A stretch of 64,000 bases of DNA from Chamaecyparis obtusa. Lineage: Eukaryota > Streptophyta > Pinopsida > Cupressales > Cupressaceae. Position 1 is the first letter of the stretch. Each line of letters opens with the position of its first letter. Location of the stretch: positions 62,001 to 126,000 of the forward strand of contig BSBK01001158.1 in assembly GCA_027943335.1 (NCBI GenBank), written 5' to 3'. The notes below the pieces were generated by a model, which saw nothing but the letters and a program-made list of their open reading frames with translations, was not told the DNA's origin and ran no database searches. Positions 48,798 to 60,889 of the stretch are shown piece after piece. Made by a program: the position numbers and the translations under genes.

Positions 48798-51700
48798 TCA
48801 CTTCTCAAAAGTAGGCTGGGGCATACCCCCAAGCATACCTCTCAGATACTCAAATGTATCCTTAGGCAAAGGCTTTGTGAATATATCTGCTATTTGCTCC
48901 TTTGTACTTACGTACTCAAGTCTGACTTCTTTTTTAGCAACTTTCTCTCTTACAACATGATACTTAATCTCTACATGCTTTTTCTTAGAATGTAATAAAG
49001 GATTCTTAGACATACTAACTATACTAGTGTTGTCACAATGTATGACAACAGGCTCAACAAATTTTATTCCAATATCCTTCAACATTTGCTTCATCCAAAT
49101 TATCCAATTACAATTGTTTGCTGCTACTACATATTCTACTTCTGTTGTACTTTGTGAAATACAATTCTACTTCTTGCTTAGCCAAGAAACTAATCTTCCT
49201 CCAAGGAAAAATGCTCCGCCACTGGTGCTTTTCTTATCATCAACATTGCCTCCCCAATCAGCATCTGTATATGCACATAGGGTAAAATCATTAGATTTTT
49301 CATACCATAGTCCATAGTCCATAGTCCATTGTGCCTCTTAAATATCTCAGTATCCTCTTTACTACTGCATAATGTGATTCTCTAGATTTAGCTTGAAATC
49401 TTTCTACAATTCCAACTGAATGTGCTATATCAGGTCTTGTATGAGTCAAATACTACAATCCTCCAATCATAGATCTGTATTTCTTATGTTCTACTACAGG
49501 AGTCTCATTTGTGCTAGATAACTTATGTCTGGTCACCATAGGTGTTCCAACTGGTTTACAATTCTCCATTCCAAATATTTTCAACAAGTCATTCAGGTAC
49601 TTTTTCTGACTTACAAAGATACCATCATTGTTTTGTGTTATCTGCAATCCCAAAAAGTATTTCATCTCACTAATCATACTCATTTCAAATTCAGTCTTCA
49701 TTTCATCAGCAAATTTTTCATTGGCTTCATCTTCTCCTCCAAAGATAATGTCATCAACAAAAATAACTATAACTAACAAACCATTTTCAATTTCTTTTGT
49801 GTACAGATTGCTATCAGCTATTCCTTTTGTAAATCCCAATTTTAACAAATACTTATCCAGTCTTGCATACCAAGTTTTAGGTGCTTGTTTAAGTCCATAT
49901 AAAGCTTTCTTCAATTTACATACCATGTCTCCTTCTTGAGTTAAAGGAAAACCTTCAGGCTACTCAATGTAGACTTCTTCCAATTCTCCATTCAGAAATG
50001 CTGACTTCACATCCATCTGATATACTTTGAATTTCTTGTAAGCTACATAAGCCAAAAACATTCTTACTGCTTCAATTCTTGCAACAGGTGCAAAGGTTTC
50101 TTCATAGTCAATTCCTTCTATTTGTGAGTAACCCTTACATACCAATCTTTCTTTGTTTCTTACTACTTCTCCTTGTTCATTCATCTTGTTTCTGAATACC
50201 CATTTAGTTCCAATAACACTCTTGTCTTTAGGTCTAGGGACCAATTCCCATGTCTTGTTCTTTTCAATATGATCTAGTTCTTCTTTCATAGCATTAGTCC
50301 AACTTTCATCTTCACAAGCTTCATTAGTAGTCTTAGGTTCAATTTGAGAAATCAAACATAATTGTTCTTGTGCTTTATTTTGAGTTAGAACTCCTCTTTT
50401 GATGCTCCCAATAATCTATTCAAAAGGATGCTTCCTTAACAAACTCTTGCTAGGTGTCACTGTCTCAGATCTCTCTTCAGATGTAGGTTCTTCAATAACT
50501 TCACTGTGGATTTCATTCAACAAATCACTATCAGTTTCATTAAACAATTTAGTAGATCAAGTGTTAGGTTTAGGATGAGCTTCTTCATCAGATTCATAAT
50601 CAAGCATTCTTTCCAGAATTTTGAACTTTTCATCAACTTTAACATTTGTGCTTTCAACAATAGTCTTAGTTCTTTTATTGAAACATCTATATGCTTTGCT
50701 TTTCAAAGAATATCCAAGAAATATACCTTCATCACTTCTAGGATCAAACTTTCCAATATCATCATCTCTCTTTATATAACATTTGCTTCCAAAAATTCTA
50801 AAGTACTTAACTAAGGGTGCATGTCCAAACCATAATTCATAAGGTGTCTTGTCTGTGTCTGCTCTGATTTGTACTCTGTTCATTGTATACACTGTTGTGT
50901 TCACTGCTTCTCTCTAGAATATCTTCGCCAAATCATTTTCAAACAACATAGCTCTTGCTGCTTCAGTCACTGATCTGTTCCTTCTTTCTGCAATGCCATT
51001 TTGTTCAGGTGTTCTAGGGGATGAATACTATCTCTTAATGCCATTTTCTTTGCAAAAGGTGTTAAACTCTCTAGAAGTAAATTCTCCACCTTTATCAGAT
51101 CTCAAAAATTTAATCTTCATTCCAGATTCATTCTCAACTTTATTCTTAACAATCTTAAACTTATCAAATGCTTCAGATTTTTCTTTAAGAAATACAATCC
51201 ACATCATTCTTGTAAAATCATCAACAAGAATCATAAAATACCTTTCTCCATAGAATCCTCTAGTCCCGGTAGGACCACTCAAATCTGTATGAACAATCTC
51301 CAGCTTCTCTGTAGATGTAAAGTTCTTACTGGGAAAAGAACTTCTCTTCTGTTTAGCCATTACACATTCTTTGCAAATCATGTTAGTAGGCTTCATAATT
51401 TTTGGTAAATCTCTTACTACAAGTGTAGTACTTATTTTCACAATGTTATCAAAGTTTATATGACAAAACCTTCTATGCCATAACCAATTGTCATCAATCT
51501 TAGTAATCAAACATGTCATCTCAGTAGGATTCAACTGAAATACATTACCTCTGGTTCTAGATCCAGTTCCAATCAGATTTCCATCTTTATCCTTTATCAC
51601 ACAAGTTTTCTCAGTAAACCAAACTTGATATCCCTTATCAACTAACTATCCAACACTCAAAAGATTATGTTTCAATCCATTCACAAAATAAAAATCATCA

Positions 51701-52043
51701 GTATTAGTCTTTCCATCAAGAGTAATATATCCTATACCTTTAATCAAACAAGGTGCATTGTTTCCAACTCTAACAACTCCTCCATCATATTCATTCAACT
51801 TTATGAACTTTTTCATGTCTCTAGTCATATGATGTGAACAACCACTATCTATAATCTAATCAACTTTCTTTTCAACTTGAGAAACTAAGGCTTTTTCTTC
51901 CTTAACATCAATTTCAGGATTCTCTTCTTTAATTGCTACAAATCCTATGTCATCATTATTTTCAGTATCACTTTCACTTAAATTTCTTTCTATACTAGCT
52001 TCAAGATCTTCATCATTAGCATAATAAAATTCCTTAATCTTCT
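48798..52043 (-). pseudogene. pol: Element D pol polyprotein (protease, integrase, RT, RNase H), broken
   Basis: Protease: IIDSGCSHHMTRD (~51850). Integrase zinc finger: WHRRFCH...CKECVMAKQ (~51490-51375). Integrase core: HTDLSGP, RSDKGGEF and NGIAERRNR supply D, D and E (~51300-50950). Reverse transcriptase: [20 protein letters not shown], then the catalytic Asp in [12 protein letters not shown] and in FVDD (~50270-49750). RNase H: YTDADWGG, STTEVEY and HCDNTSIVSMSKN (~49290-49000), ending IADIFTKPLPKD. Stops: about seven TAG and one TGA, mostly where Gln or Trp is expected (before IIDSGC, at the KR/YSSP joint, before PEGF, after SKK). A third copy of a 7-bp unit at 49305-49325 shifts the frame before RNase H. 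Integrase before RT marks Ty1/copia. Confidence 0.9.
49305..49325. repeat. Three tandem copies of a 7-bp unit (CCATAGT)
   Basis: CCATAGT repeated three times inside the RNase H coding part of element D. The pol frame before it and the RNase H frame after it differ, so gain or loss of a unit explains the frameshift. Confidence 0.8.
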
Positions 52044-52958
52044 ATGTTTGAAATTTTTTCTGTACTTTTTAACTCTCTTAGGACATTTAGATGCAAAATG
52101 ACCATATTCTTGAGAAGTCCAACATTTAAATATTTTCTTACCGTCTGGTTCTCTTTTCACAAGCAAGGCAATACCTTCTTCAATCTTCTTATCTTCTTCA
52201 TTTCTAGATCTGTTGCTACCAACATAATCTCCACTCACACTGATGCTTCTTGACAAAGTAGGGTGAACACTAAGAGTGTTGAATGTTGTCTCCATTCTAG
52301 GTAAGTTTCCTGATAATCTCAGGTTCATTTTTGCTGCTTCCAATCTTCAAAGAAGAGTCTCTCTTGTAAAGTTTTTTGTACAAGGTATGACTTGTTCAAT
52401 CATTTGTGTTTTCTATTTAAATACAAGATTCAATGTCCTCAGAATTTTCCATATCACTTCATTCTCTGTCTTTGTTCCTCCACAAGATTTTATACCTGTA
52501 ATAATTTCTGACATTCTACCAATATAACTTCTAATAGATTCATCTTCCAACATTCTTATATATTCAAATACACATATCCAATTATGTAATCTAACTCTTT
52601 TTGCATGTTCATCACCTTCAAAAGTAGAGTGTAAAGCTTTCCAAATTTCATGAGATTTTTTCAAACATTTTACCTGACTGTACTCATTCTCCGGAAGTGA
52701 TGTCAAAAGTGCTTCTCTTGCAAGTATGTTACACATGAATAGATCTCTTTCATCTATAGTACATGTTTCAAGATTGTCCTCTTCAATGATAGTCTTATCA
52801 TTCTTTGTAATCAACCAATAACCTGGTCCTAAACATAGTAGGTGTGTCTTCATCTTTTCTTTCCAGCTGTCAAAATTTACTCCATCAAACTTAGGGATTT
52901 CTTTCCTGAAATTCACCATGGATCTCCTTAAGTTGTTAAACTTCTTTTTCAAGGACAT
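52044..52958 (-). pseudogene. gag: Element D gag, broken
   Basis: The ATG at 52958 lies almost against the primer-binding site. Residues 1-180 match the copia capsid region (UBN2 type): IPKFDGVNFDSWKEKM near residue 20, then a helical region with SHEIWKALHSTFEG. A TAG-type break near 52413 and another near 52350 interrupt it. The nucleocapsid knuckle reads CWTSQEYGHFASKC, so the second zinc-binding Cys is now Ser. Near 52050 the frame shifts by one relative to pol; copia elements usually have a single frame, so this is probably a small indel. Gag forms the virus-like particle that carries the element RNA. Confidence 0.85.
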
Positions 52959-52959
52959 G

Positions 52960-52974
52960 TCGCTCTGATACTAA
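52960..52974 (-). promoter_or_regulatory. Primer-binding site, element D
   Basis: The minus strand reads TAGTATCAGAGCGAC next to the 5' LTR. It fits the initiator tRNA-Met complement TGGTATCAGAGC with the second base changed G to A. Confidence 0.8.
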
Positions 52975-52975
52975 T

Positions 52976-54170
52976 TGTTAGAAAGTAAAGTCCACCAAGA
53001 TAACTGAGAGGGGGGGCTGAATCAGTTATCAAATAATTATAACTTTTATCATCTTCAATAGCATTAAACCATATAAGCAATATAATTACCAACCATAGAA
53101 AGATATTCATACACAATAACACAATGACATAAGATATGTTGACTAGGGAACCTCTTGATCAAAGAGTAAACCCTGGTGGGAATGATGCCCACAAAAGATG
53201 CACTAATATGAATATTCCTTGTGAAAGGATGGACCCTGTTAGGAGTCTTATGAAATACATTCAGTACATATGAATCCATGTTAGAATATTTTATATCCCT
53301 TTTAAAACATTCTAACCCTGTTAAGAGTTATGGAAGACAAAAGGACCCACTGCCCAAACAGCTTCAGGGTAAGATCATTGAACACACTGTCCAAATAATC
53401 TTTGCATTACTCAATAGAATAATATGTTACCTCTTCTGACTGTGCCAAACCACACTCACTGTTACATTAGATCTCAATTTCAGATCTCTGTACTTTGCAT
53501 GTCTTCCTTCACAAATTCGGTTTCATACTTAGCTCTTTTCTTCACTTCATGCATACAGCATCGCAACTGCTGCTACCATATCATAATTACACACTTTCAC
53601 ATTACTACTATATTACAACAAGGAAATACATTCCTTCCTTTATACCACACTCAAATAATTACAAATGAGTCGGCATACAATTACAAAATAAAAGTTTCCA
53701 CACGCTACACCAAAATTACACAAAACTGTCAGCTTCCAAATATAATAAATCTTCACTCGTGCAACCTCAATGTCTATGCTATCATCCACATCACTATCAA
53801 TGTTTCTTCAGCTTCCCTTTAACTGTGCAAAACCAGATTCCATCCTGGTTAGAAGATATCATCCGATTTCCACAAACCACTACTCAAGAACACTGCCTGA
53901 ATACTGCTTCCACCAAAATGATTATAACTTCCATGAATAAATGAATTACTATCTATGCTCTTAACCATAGACATATAACATATCAAATACTATAACTTCA
54001 ACATCACATAGCTCCAACTACAATAACCCACATGCGCTAATCCAAACTCTGTCTGCTTCTCTGCAAGTCTTCGGTAAATCACTGTGTTGACATCAATGAC
54101 AATCATAGTCATGAATGCAACAAAAACTGCTAAAGAATGGCTTCCAAAAATTTAGCATTCATTCCTAACA
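52976..54170 (-). repeat. Element D 5' LTR (1,195 bp)
   Basis: Pairs with 47251-48426. Plus-strand start TGTTAGAAAGTAAAGTCC, end CATTCCTAACA. Has an extra stretch near 53278-53300 not present in the 3' LTR. Confidence 0.87.
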
Positions 54171-54724
54171 AAAAAAATAAACACTTATGAAGAATGATGA
54201 AAATGATTAGAATCAATACTCAAAATATGAGAAAAATTGGATCATCTTCTTTTATTTTCCTCAAAAATTTGATATGTAGGTTACAAAATATGATATAAAG
54301 CACAAAGGAACAATAATACTCACTTTGGCCTTCTCTTCAAAATCTAGAACCCCCTAAACTGATTCTAAAAATCAGCATTATAACCCTCTAAGCCTTCAAT
54401 TCAAAAATCAAAGCCCTTATTTTTAGCCCTAAAAAGACTCCAATTTAGGCCTTAATTCAAGCCACAAACCCCAATTTCAAGCCTAGAATAATGTCTAACA
54501 TCTAGCTTTAAATGTTGGTTTTTAATAAAGATCAAGATCTTTTTACAATATATACCAACATTTATCAAACTAAAATTAAGCTAAAATTAACATATACCAC
54601 CTAGCCTATGTAAAAATCTAAACTTAGACAAACTTCCTAAGTTTAAATCTATTGTTAATTACAAAAGGGTCGAGATGACCACTTAATCAATTTGCAAGAT
54701 ATTATCTCGGTATTGAGGTGGCAT
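54171..54724. other. Unclassified gap right of element D
   Basis: Continuation of the sequence at 46831-47250. No gene. Several CTAAGCC and TTCAAGCC words near 54380-54490. Confidence 0.35.
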
Positions 54725-57721
54725 TGTTGGGGTTTGAGCTCTGACATGCTACAAACTAGCTAAAGTAATGGCATTGAATGTGGTGCCAGTCAGACTTCAG
54801 TTTTCTCAAAACTTATTTTCATTCGTTTTTTTCACATTCCAATTCTTTCCTTTGAGAAAAAATAGGGGGAAAACCCTACGTCATGGTGAAACTCTTCCAA
54901 ACTATGTTATCTCCTTGACTGGAACTGGTCTTTTCATGGTGAAAACTAGCATATTGAACCTCACTTTGTGTTCGAAGGCTTTAGGTTGTAGTAGACCCTG
55001 AGCTATTATTGTATTTTATATGCTCTTAGGCTTTGTCTTAACTATGAAAGGGCTCTTTTTTGGCATAGAACCTGAGCATAAAGCTTGGCATGAAATACTG
55101 TAGTCTCAGCTTTTGATTTGGCAGTATACTAGAACTGTAACAATGACTTGGGAATTTTAGTTTGATGAGCTCGATCTTTGTTGAAAATTTGGCATTAAGG
55201 CATAGGATATGAACTTGAGTTTAAATCTTGGTCTGGGCTGTGACTGAAATATGCACCTAGTCGGGAATAGAGTAGTGAACTCAGGCTGTGACTATCACAT
55301 TTCAGTCACAACTTTAGACTGAACTCCATGCTCAAACTCATCGTGCTTTACTCTTGGCTCATGGCTATGAATTCCATTGTTACAATGAACTCGATCTTAT
55401 TCATTAGTGAGACCCACAAGCATAAATCTTGGGCTATAGATCTAGGGTTTGAGCCTTGAACTCCTGCAAGAGAACTCAAGTTTAACTAAAAGATAAGTAC
55501 AGTCTTCTCTTTTCATTGCTTTATTTATTGAATCTGCAACTGCTTCTCCTTGGCTCAACCATTGAATCTTTGTATCTAGTAGTTACTATAGACATATGTG
55601 ATGCACACTACCTTTAAGCTCACTAGTTTGTTGTTTCGTTGTCGACAGTGAACTATGAGCTAGATGTAAACATTTTTCCTTTTCTCTTAAATTCTCTACA
55701 AACAATGATTCCAATTTGGAAATAAATGTTATCTACTATTAAGATTTCCAAATATACACCAGTTACTTGTATGCACTAGCACACACCAAATATCTATCTT
55801 GTTACCCAACTTCACTGATGACAGTCACCCCTGTATTGAACCACTCAAAGACAACACTATCATGTTGAGCCCATTGTAACTCTTGAGAAATGACCCTTGC
55901 CAATAAATTTTTCACTATTATTACTTTGACCAGTGACCATGTTAGGGAAAAAGATCATTGTACCCTTAATTCTTCATTTCACCAATCATTATTGCATTGT
56001 TGGTCTTTAGCTTACTGTAGCCTTCAAAGCTTCATTTTGGGCATTTTAATAGTGTTTACTGTGGCTTTGAGCTTGAACCTCCTTTATGTGTTATGACCAC
56101 CATATTTTGACAATGCTATATGCATAAGATTTGGAATAGAGAATCATATATGCTCAAAACATGAATGCAAAAGATGATTAAGTTTTCATGATGTCATTTT
56201 CTTTACTTGTTGTCATCTATTTAAAGATATTGAACATGGCCTTTAAAATACTAGTTGAAAATGTTGAACTACAACCAGTACTTTTGAAAAATATAATCCT
56301 TGTTTCTAGTCCTTTGATGCTAAATATGAATCTTTTCTGATATAACCAGTGAATGACTATTTTTTATTATTTTTCAATGCAAATATTGAACAATGTATGA
56401 TATGCTTCATTAAATAATAAATGCTAAGTTGTAGAATGTTCTGTTAATTTTCTTATGAAGTTCGAGCATGGGCTCATGACACTCACAAACACCAGAAAGT
56501 AAACATGATGGAGTTCAAGCACGGGCTCGTGACACCTATCAAGACACTCTGTAAACACTCTTAATACTTTGAGATATGATTCTTTAGCATTCTCTCTTTT
56601 GTCAAATAGCAATATCATAACATAATGATCAATTCTTGTAGCACTTTTGAATTCAGTAATATCATATAAATAAGGAACTTCAATGTCATTGTTACCAGTC
56701 ACTTATGGTGTTGGATCTTAGCATGTATAGCATGGTTGTCTTTTTTTTTGGTACTTGTGAATTATTTGTCATTGAAAGCATATGTTGTAACATGTTTTAA
56801 TGCACCTTGAAACTACATCAATTTCTTCTGACTATGATATGTAAACCAGTCATTTGAGCACTGCATTTTTATTATGTCAAGCTTATAGGAACAACATCAA
56901 ACTAAACTTGTTAGGTTAGTGAAATGATAAACACATTATTTATGAAAATGCCAAAAATGGTGACATTTATGAATCAATATTCAGGTTATTGTGTTCACTA
57001 ATCTAACAAGATCCTTCTGACTCTAAAAAAGGTTTCTTAGTCACAAGTACTAAGTCCCTTTTATTCAAATATCTAGTTTAAATATAAGAACAACATGCAT
57101 AAGAATGACCAAAAATAGTAAAAGGTTTCATGTTAAAACAAGTCCCTTTAATACTACCTTTCATTTTATGTGGATGCACATTTCCTTATTACATTGGAAT
57201 ACCAGATTGACATGCAACCTTGAAAGATTGATTGTTGTGTGATGTTTCTATTTCATGCATTGCTTAGATCCAACTTGATCTAATATCATTTTCTCTCTCA
57301 TGATGCAGGATAACCCTAAAGACCTCTAAAATGAAGACTTGGAGAATGGACCTGAGACCTAGGACCTGATAGACAACCATCCAATAACATGTAGATAATC
57401 AAAGCCAATGCATGGGACCCTACTCATACTTCCATCATGCTTTCTATTCTGCAAATTGTACTCTTTTATTGACATGTAATATGAAATATGAAAGAACGCT
57501 TGTATACTACATTCAGTTTGAATGCACAATGTAATGATCAATTATGAATTTGAAAATTTGAAATATGATCAATACTTAGAGTACAATTATGAAAAATTTT
57601 ATTGAATGCACTAATGAAATGTTAATTAACATCACCTGAAAGATAGTGTTAATTGGACTCCTAAAATTTAATCTTTTCTTATTTATGTTCATTCTTCTGA
57701 ATGTTGTAATTTTGGGTAACA
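54725..57721 (+). repeat. Putative long LTR (about 3 kb), weak
   Basis: Starts TGTTGGGGTTTGAG and ends TTTTGGGTAACA, just before a primer-binding-site-like sequence. No second copy is in the window, so it cannot be confirmed as an LTR. No gene inside: frames at 54768-55001, 55890-56096 and 56424-56702 have no motif. If real, its plus orientation opposes the neighbouring minus-strand pol of element F. Confidence 0.25.
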
Positions 57722-57725
57722 ATTT

Positions 57726-57745
57726 TGGTGACTTCTGCTGGATGT
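57726..57745 (+). promoter_or_regulatory. Primer-binding-site-like sequence
   Basis: TGGTGACTTCTGCTGGATG resembles the TGGCGACTCTGCTGGGGA sites of plant Ogre/Tat-type gypsy elements, with C-to-T changes and one extra base. It follows an ACA end after four bases. It is degenerate, so it could be chance. Confidence 0.3.
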
Positions 57746-57913
57746 CTACCTGCTAGACATGAACTACAAACCTTATCATTGAGCAATGGAGTTAGAAAAC
57801 TAGAACTCATGAATACAACCTTTATTGAAATGAAACTACATCTAAACTAAGACTCATGCAACCCTAAGACCTAGTGCTTGGATAGCCCTTATTGAAATGA
57901 AACTAAACTAAAA

Positions 57914-58740
57914 CTAACCCTCAAAGAAAAGCTTGAGGTGGATTCCATTAACTGGAATCTCTAAGATCTCTCCATCTGTTGTAGACATCGAGAAGGCATT
58001 ATTTTCTTTACAATCTGAAATGACAAAAGGGCCTGACCAAAAGTTGTCAAATTTATCATGTTGCCCTGGTCTTCTCTTCAATACATCCCACTTTAGTACT
58101 AAATCACCCTCTTTGAATTCCCTAGGTGTAGCTTTCTTGTCAAAAGACCTCTTGGTCTAATTCTACCTCAGCTCCATATTCTTTAAGGCTCTTTTTCTTT
58201 CTTCTTCAAGCTATAACAATTCAACATACCTCAGCTTAAGAGGATCTTGTTCTTCAAATAGCAACATTTAATCAACTAACTGTAAAGCTGGAAACTCAGT
58301 TGAAATTGGCAATCTTGCCTCTTTACCATAAACTAGAACATAGGGTGAACTACCAGTAATATTTTTTGGAGTTATTCTATCTAGCCATAAGGCTGCCTTT
58401 AATTTTGAGTGCCAATCTCTCTTGTTCTCCTGCAAAGTCTTTTTAATGATCCTGATCAGGTTTTTGTTAGTAGACTCTGCAAGTCCATTACCCTAAGGGT
58501 AATAGTTAGATGATGTATTCAAATAAATGCCATTTTTAACAGCCCACTCTGTTATTGTTGAACCAACAAAAGCTAAAGCATTATCTAAAATGATTAATTG
58601 AGGAACACCAAACATGGTTATAATATCATCATAAAATTTTAAAATAGAAGATCCAGTTGATTCCTTCAATGCAATGGCCTCAATCCACCTTGTAAAATAG
58701 TTTGTAGCAGTCAAAATTTATTTATGACCTGCACTTGAAT
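57914..58740 (-). pseudogene. Element F integrase core and C-terminal region
   Basis: Integrase inserts the element DNA into the chromosome. The first catalytic Asp is in VDFIGPIKPN just upstream (~58760), the second in IILDNALAFV (~58590), and the Glu in GNGLAESTNKNLI (~58480), right after a TAG where a Gln is usual. The C-terminal part has EFKEGDLVLKWDVLKRR and a GPF word (~58110-58020), the GPY/F module. It ends HLKLFFEG and a stop at 57914, with no chromodomain. In-frame stops: TAA after LQLVD, TAG after ELL, and two TAG after MELR. Confidence 0.8.
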
Positions 58741-59158
58741 TAGGTTTAATTGGACCTATAAAGTCTACTATCCATTTGTTAAATGGTTGATCCATAATGA
58801 TTGGCTTTAATGGAAATGCTGCCAGCTTTTGTTTTCTTGCAAACAGAGCACACTTTTGACATTTTCTTGCCCAAGAATGGGCATCTTTAAACAAATCTGG
58901 CCAGTAATAACTAGCCCTTAGAATTTTCTAGGCTGTAGTCTTAGGACTCAAATGTCCTCCACAAGATCCATCATGGAACTCAGACAAAATCTTGCTTTGA
59001 TCAGCAAAATCAATGCAATTTAAAAGCATACCAAAATAATCTTTCCTATAAAGAATACCATTAATCAAAACATAAGGAATAGACTGTAATCTAAAATACC
59101 TTCTTTTTTCTTTGTCTAGATAAATTGGACATTGTCCATTTTGTAGAAATCTGGTCAT
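58741..59158 (-). pseudogene. Element F integrase N-terminal zinc-binding region
   Basis: An HHCC domain, which helps integrase fold and bind DNA: GGHLSPKTTA, a TAG stop, then KILRASYYWPDLFKDAHSW and CQKC (about 58990-58850). Upstream a short linker follows RNase H. Spacing and words are typical of gypsy integrases. The frame is continuous with the core apart from TAG at 58928 and TAA near 58715. Confidence 0.75.
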
Positions 59159-59167
59159 AATTGATAA

Positions 59168-59728
59168 CTAGGTTGTTGAATCATTAATAAGTACAAAATC
59201 ACCTTGGAATAAGGCAGCCTCTTCTTCTTCTTCTATCATTTGGGCACACAAACCCTTGCCCCTAACTAGCTTGGTTACATGGATATGCACATCATACTCC
59301 ATCACTTTTGTGATCCAACCTTCTCTTTTCTCATTTACATCTTTATTCAACATGAACTCTTTAATACTAGGATGTGCAACCATTAAATGTATCTTATTCC
59401 TAGCAACCAAGTGTTTAAACTTCTTTAAAGCTTTAATAATAGTAAGTACATGCTTTTCAAATAAATTGTACCTTTTCTCATAGTCATCCATTCCTTTGCT
59501 GAAAAAAGCAACTGGTTGCTCCTGACTGTCTTGATTCTTTTGTACCAACATTGTTGAAACTATGTCAAAACCACCATAAGCATAAAAAATAAAATCCTTA
59601 GTGAAATTAGGATTGGTTAAAGTAGGGGTTGATGACAGGGCTTGTTTAATCTGCTCAAAAATCCTCTTTCCCTCATCAGTCCAGCTGAAAGGAACATCTT
59701 TCTTCAGCATTGCAATCAAAGGCTTCAA
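59168..59728 (-). pseudogene. Element F RNase H (gypsy type), active site degraded
   Basis: The region directly after reverse transcriptase, 186 codons. PFSWTDEGKRIFEQIKQAL precedes the domain, as in other gypsy elements. Where active gypsy RNase H reads YxDAS, this copy has FYAYGG, so the first catalytic Asp is missing. The usual TDH word is VAH (MVAHPSIKEF). EEKH-type residues remain (NLFEKHVLTII). Loss of activity here would be compensated by the archaeal-type RNase H upstream. Whether the changes are old or peculiar to this copy cannot be told from one sequence. Confidence 0.75.
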
Positions 59729-59785
59729 TAAATTTGCAATGTCAAGGATAAAGCATCTTACAAAATTTATTCTTCCAATGAAACT

Positions 59786-60880
59786 CTACAATCCCTTTTT
59801 ATGTTTTGGCAATGATAATTTTAGAATTGCATGAATTGTTTTAGGATCAATAGTTGTACCTTCTTTAGACACTTTATATCCTAAAATTTTACCCTCATGA
59901 ACTGTAAAAATAGATTTCTTTGGGTTGAGAGAGATTCTAAACTCTCTACATCTTTCAAGCACTTGTCTCAGATGATCAATATGTTGGTTTGCAACCTTGT
60001 TGTAAATGGTGACATCATCTAGGTATACTAGAACAAATTTGTACATAAGGTTTTTGAAATCCATATCCATTATTTTCTAGAATGTGGCTCCTTCATTTTA
60101 TAATCCAAATGGCATTCTCATGTGATCCATTGTTCCCCATTTGGTTGTAAAGGTTGTTTTAAACTGGTCAGATTCTTTCACTAAAATCTGGTTATAACTA
60201 GAATATCCATCTAAGAGGGAAAACCTTTTAGAACCTAAGACATACTGTAAATTCTGTTCCATGGAAGGAAGAGGGTGTCTATCTTTCGGAGATGCCCTAT
60301 TAAGGTCTCTAAAATATACACAAAGTCTTATCTCTCTGTTATTTTTCCTTACTGGAACTAAATTAGAAACCCAGGATGTGTGTTTAATAGGAAAAATTAT
60401 CCAACCATCCAGCAGTTTGTTTAGCTCTTTAAGCATTAAGGGCTCTAATTTGGGGTTTATTGGCCTTTGTCTTTGCCTAATTGGCCTGGAATTAGACTCT
60501 AATTCTATAGTATGCTGAGTCAATTGGGGATCAAATCCTTTCAAATCAGCATAGTCCCAAGAAAATACATCATTATACTCTCTAAACAAAGAAATAAGAA
60601 ACTCTTTTTCTTGAGGAGAGTTATTTTTACCAGCCTTTAGGAGCTTGTCTCTAAAAATTTCAATCTCTTCATAGTGGTCCTCCTTGATCAGCAAGCTGGT
60701 TTTATTTCTCTTGAACTGATCATTAGAGTTAAAAGAAGACTCCAAGCTAACCAATTCTTTTGGAAGCTTGTTAATTTTCAGCTGTATCATTTGATCTTTC
60801 ATTTGCTATTTGAGTTTGTTATTCTTAGGAACTGAGAAGTCCTCTGTTTCAGTCATGAAACTCAAAATATGCTCATCAGT
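59786..60880 (-). pseudogene. Element F reverse transcriptase
   Basis: Reverse transcriptase copies element RNA into DNA. Visible motifs: NSRPIRQRQRPINPKLEP before the fingers, SNLVPVRKNNREIRLCVYFR (usually CVDFR or CVDYR; the Asp is Tyr here), FSLLDGYSSYNQI with a catalytic Asp, HMRMPFGL, then VLVYLDDVTIY with the YLDD active site, and GYKVSKEGTTIDP of the thumb/connection. Three stops lie between MPFGL and YLDD and at 59786 (TAA, TAG, TAG), where Gln is expected. Order and motifs are those of Ty3/gypsy. Confidence 0.85.
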
Positions 60881-60889
60881 ATTTAAAAC

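Larger units (their letters stand above)
47251..54170 (-). mobile_element. Element D: full-length inactivated Ty1/copia retrotransposon (6.9 kb)
   Basis: LTRs at 47251-48426 and 52976-54170, primer-binding site, gag and pol in copia order (protease, integrase, reverse transcriptase, RNase H), and a polypurine tract next to the 3' LTR. The flanks are AAAAA on both sides, fitting a 5-bp duplication but weak because the right flank is a longer A run. About eight in-frame stops and two frameshifts make it inactive. The 5' LTR has about 20 bp that the 3' LTR lacks, plus substitutions of several percent. Confidence 0.9.
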
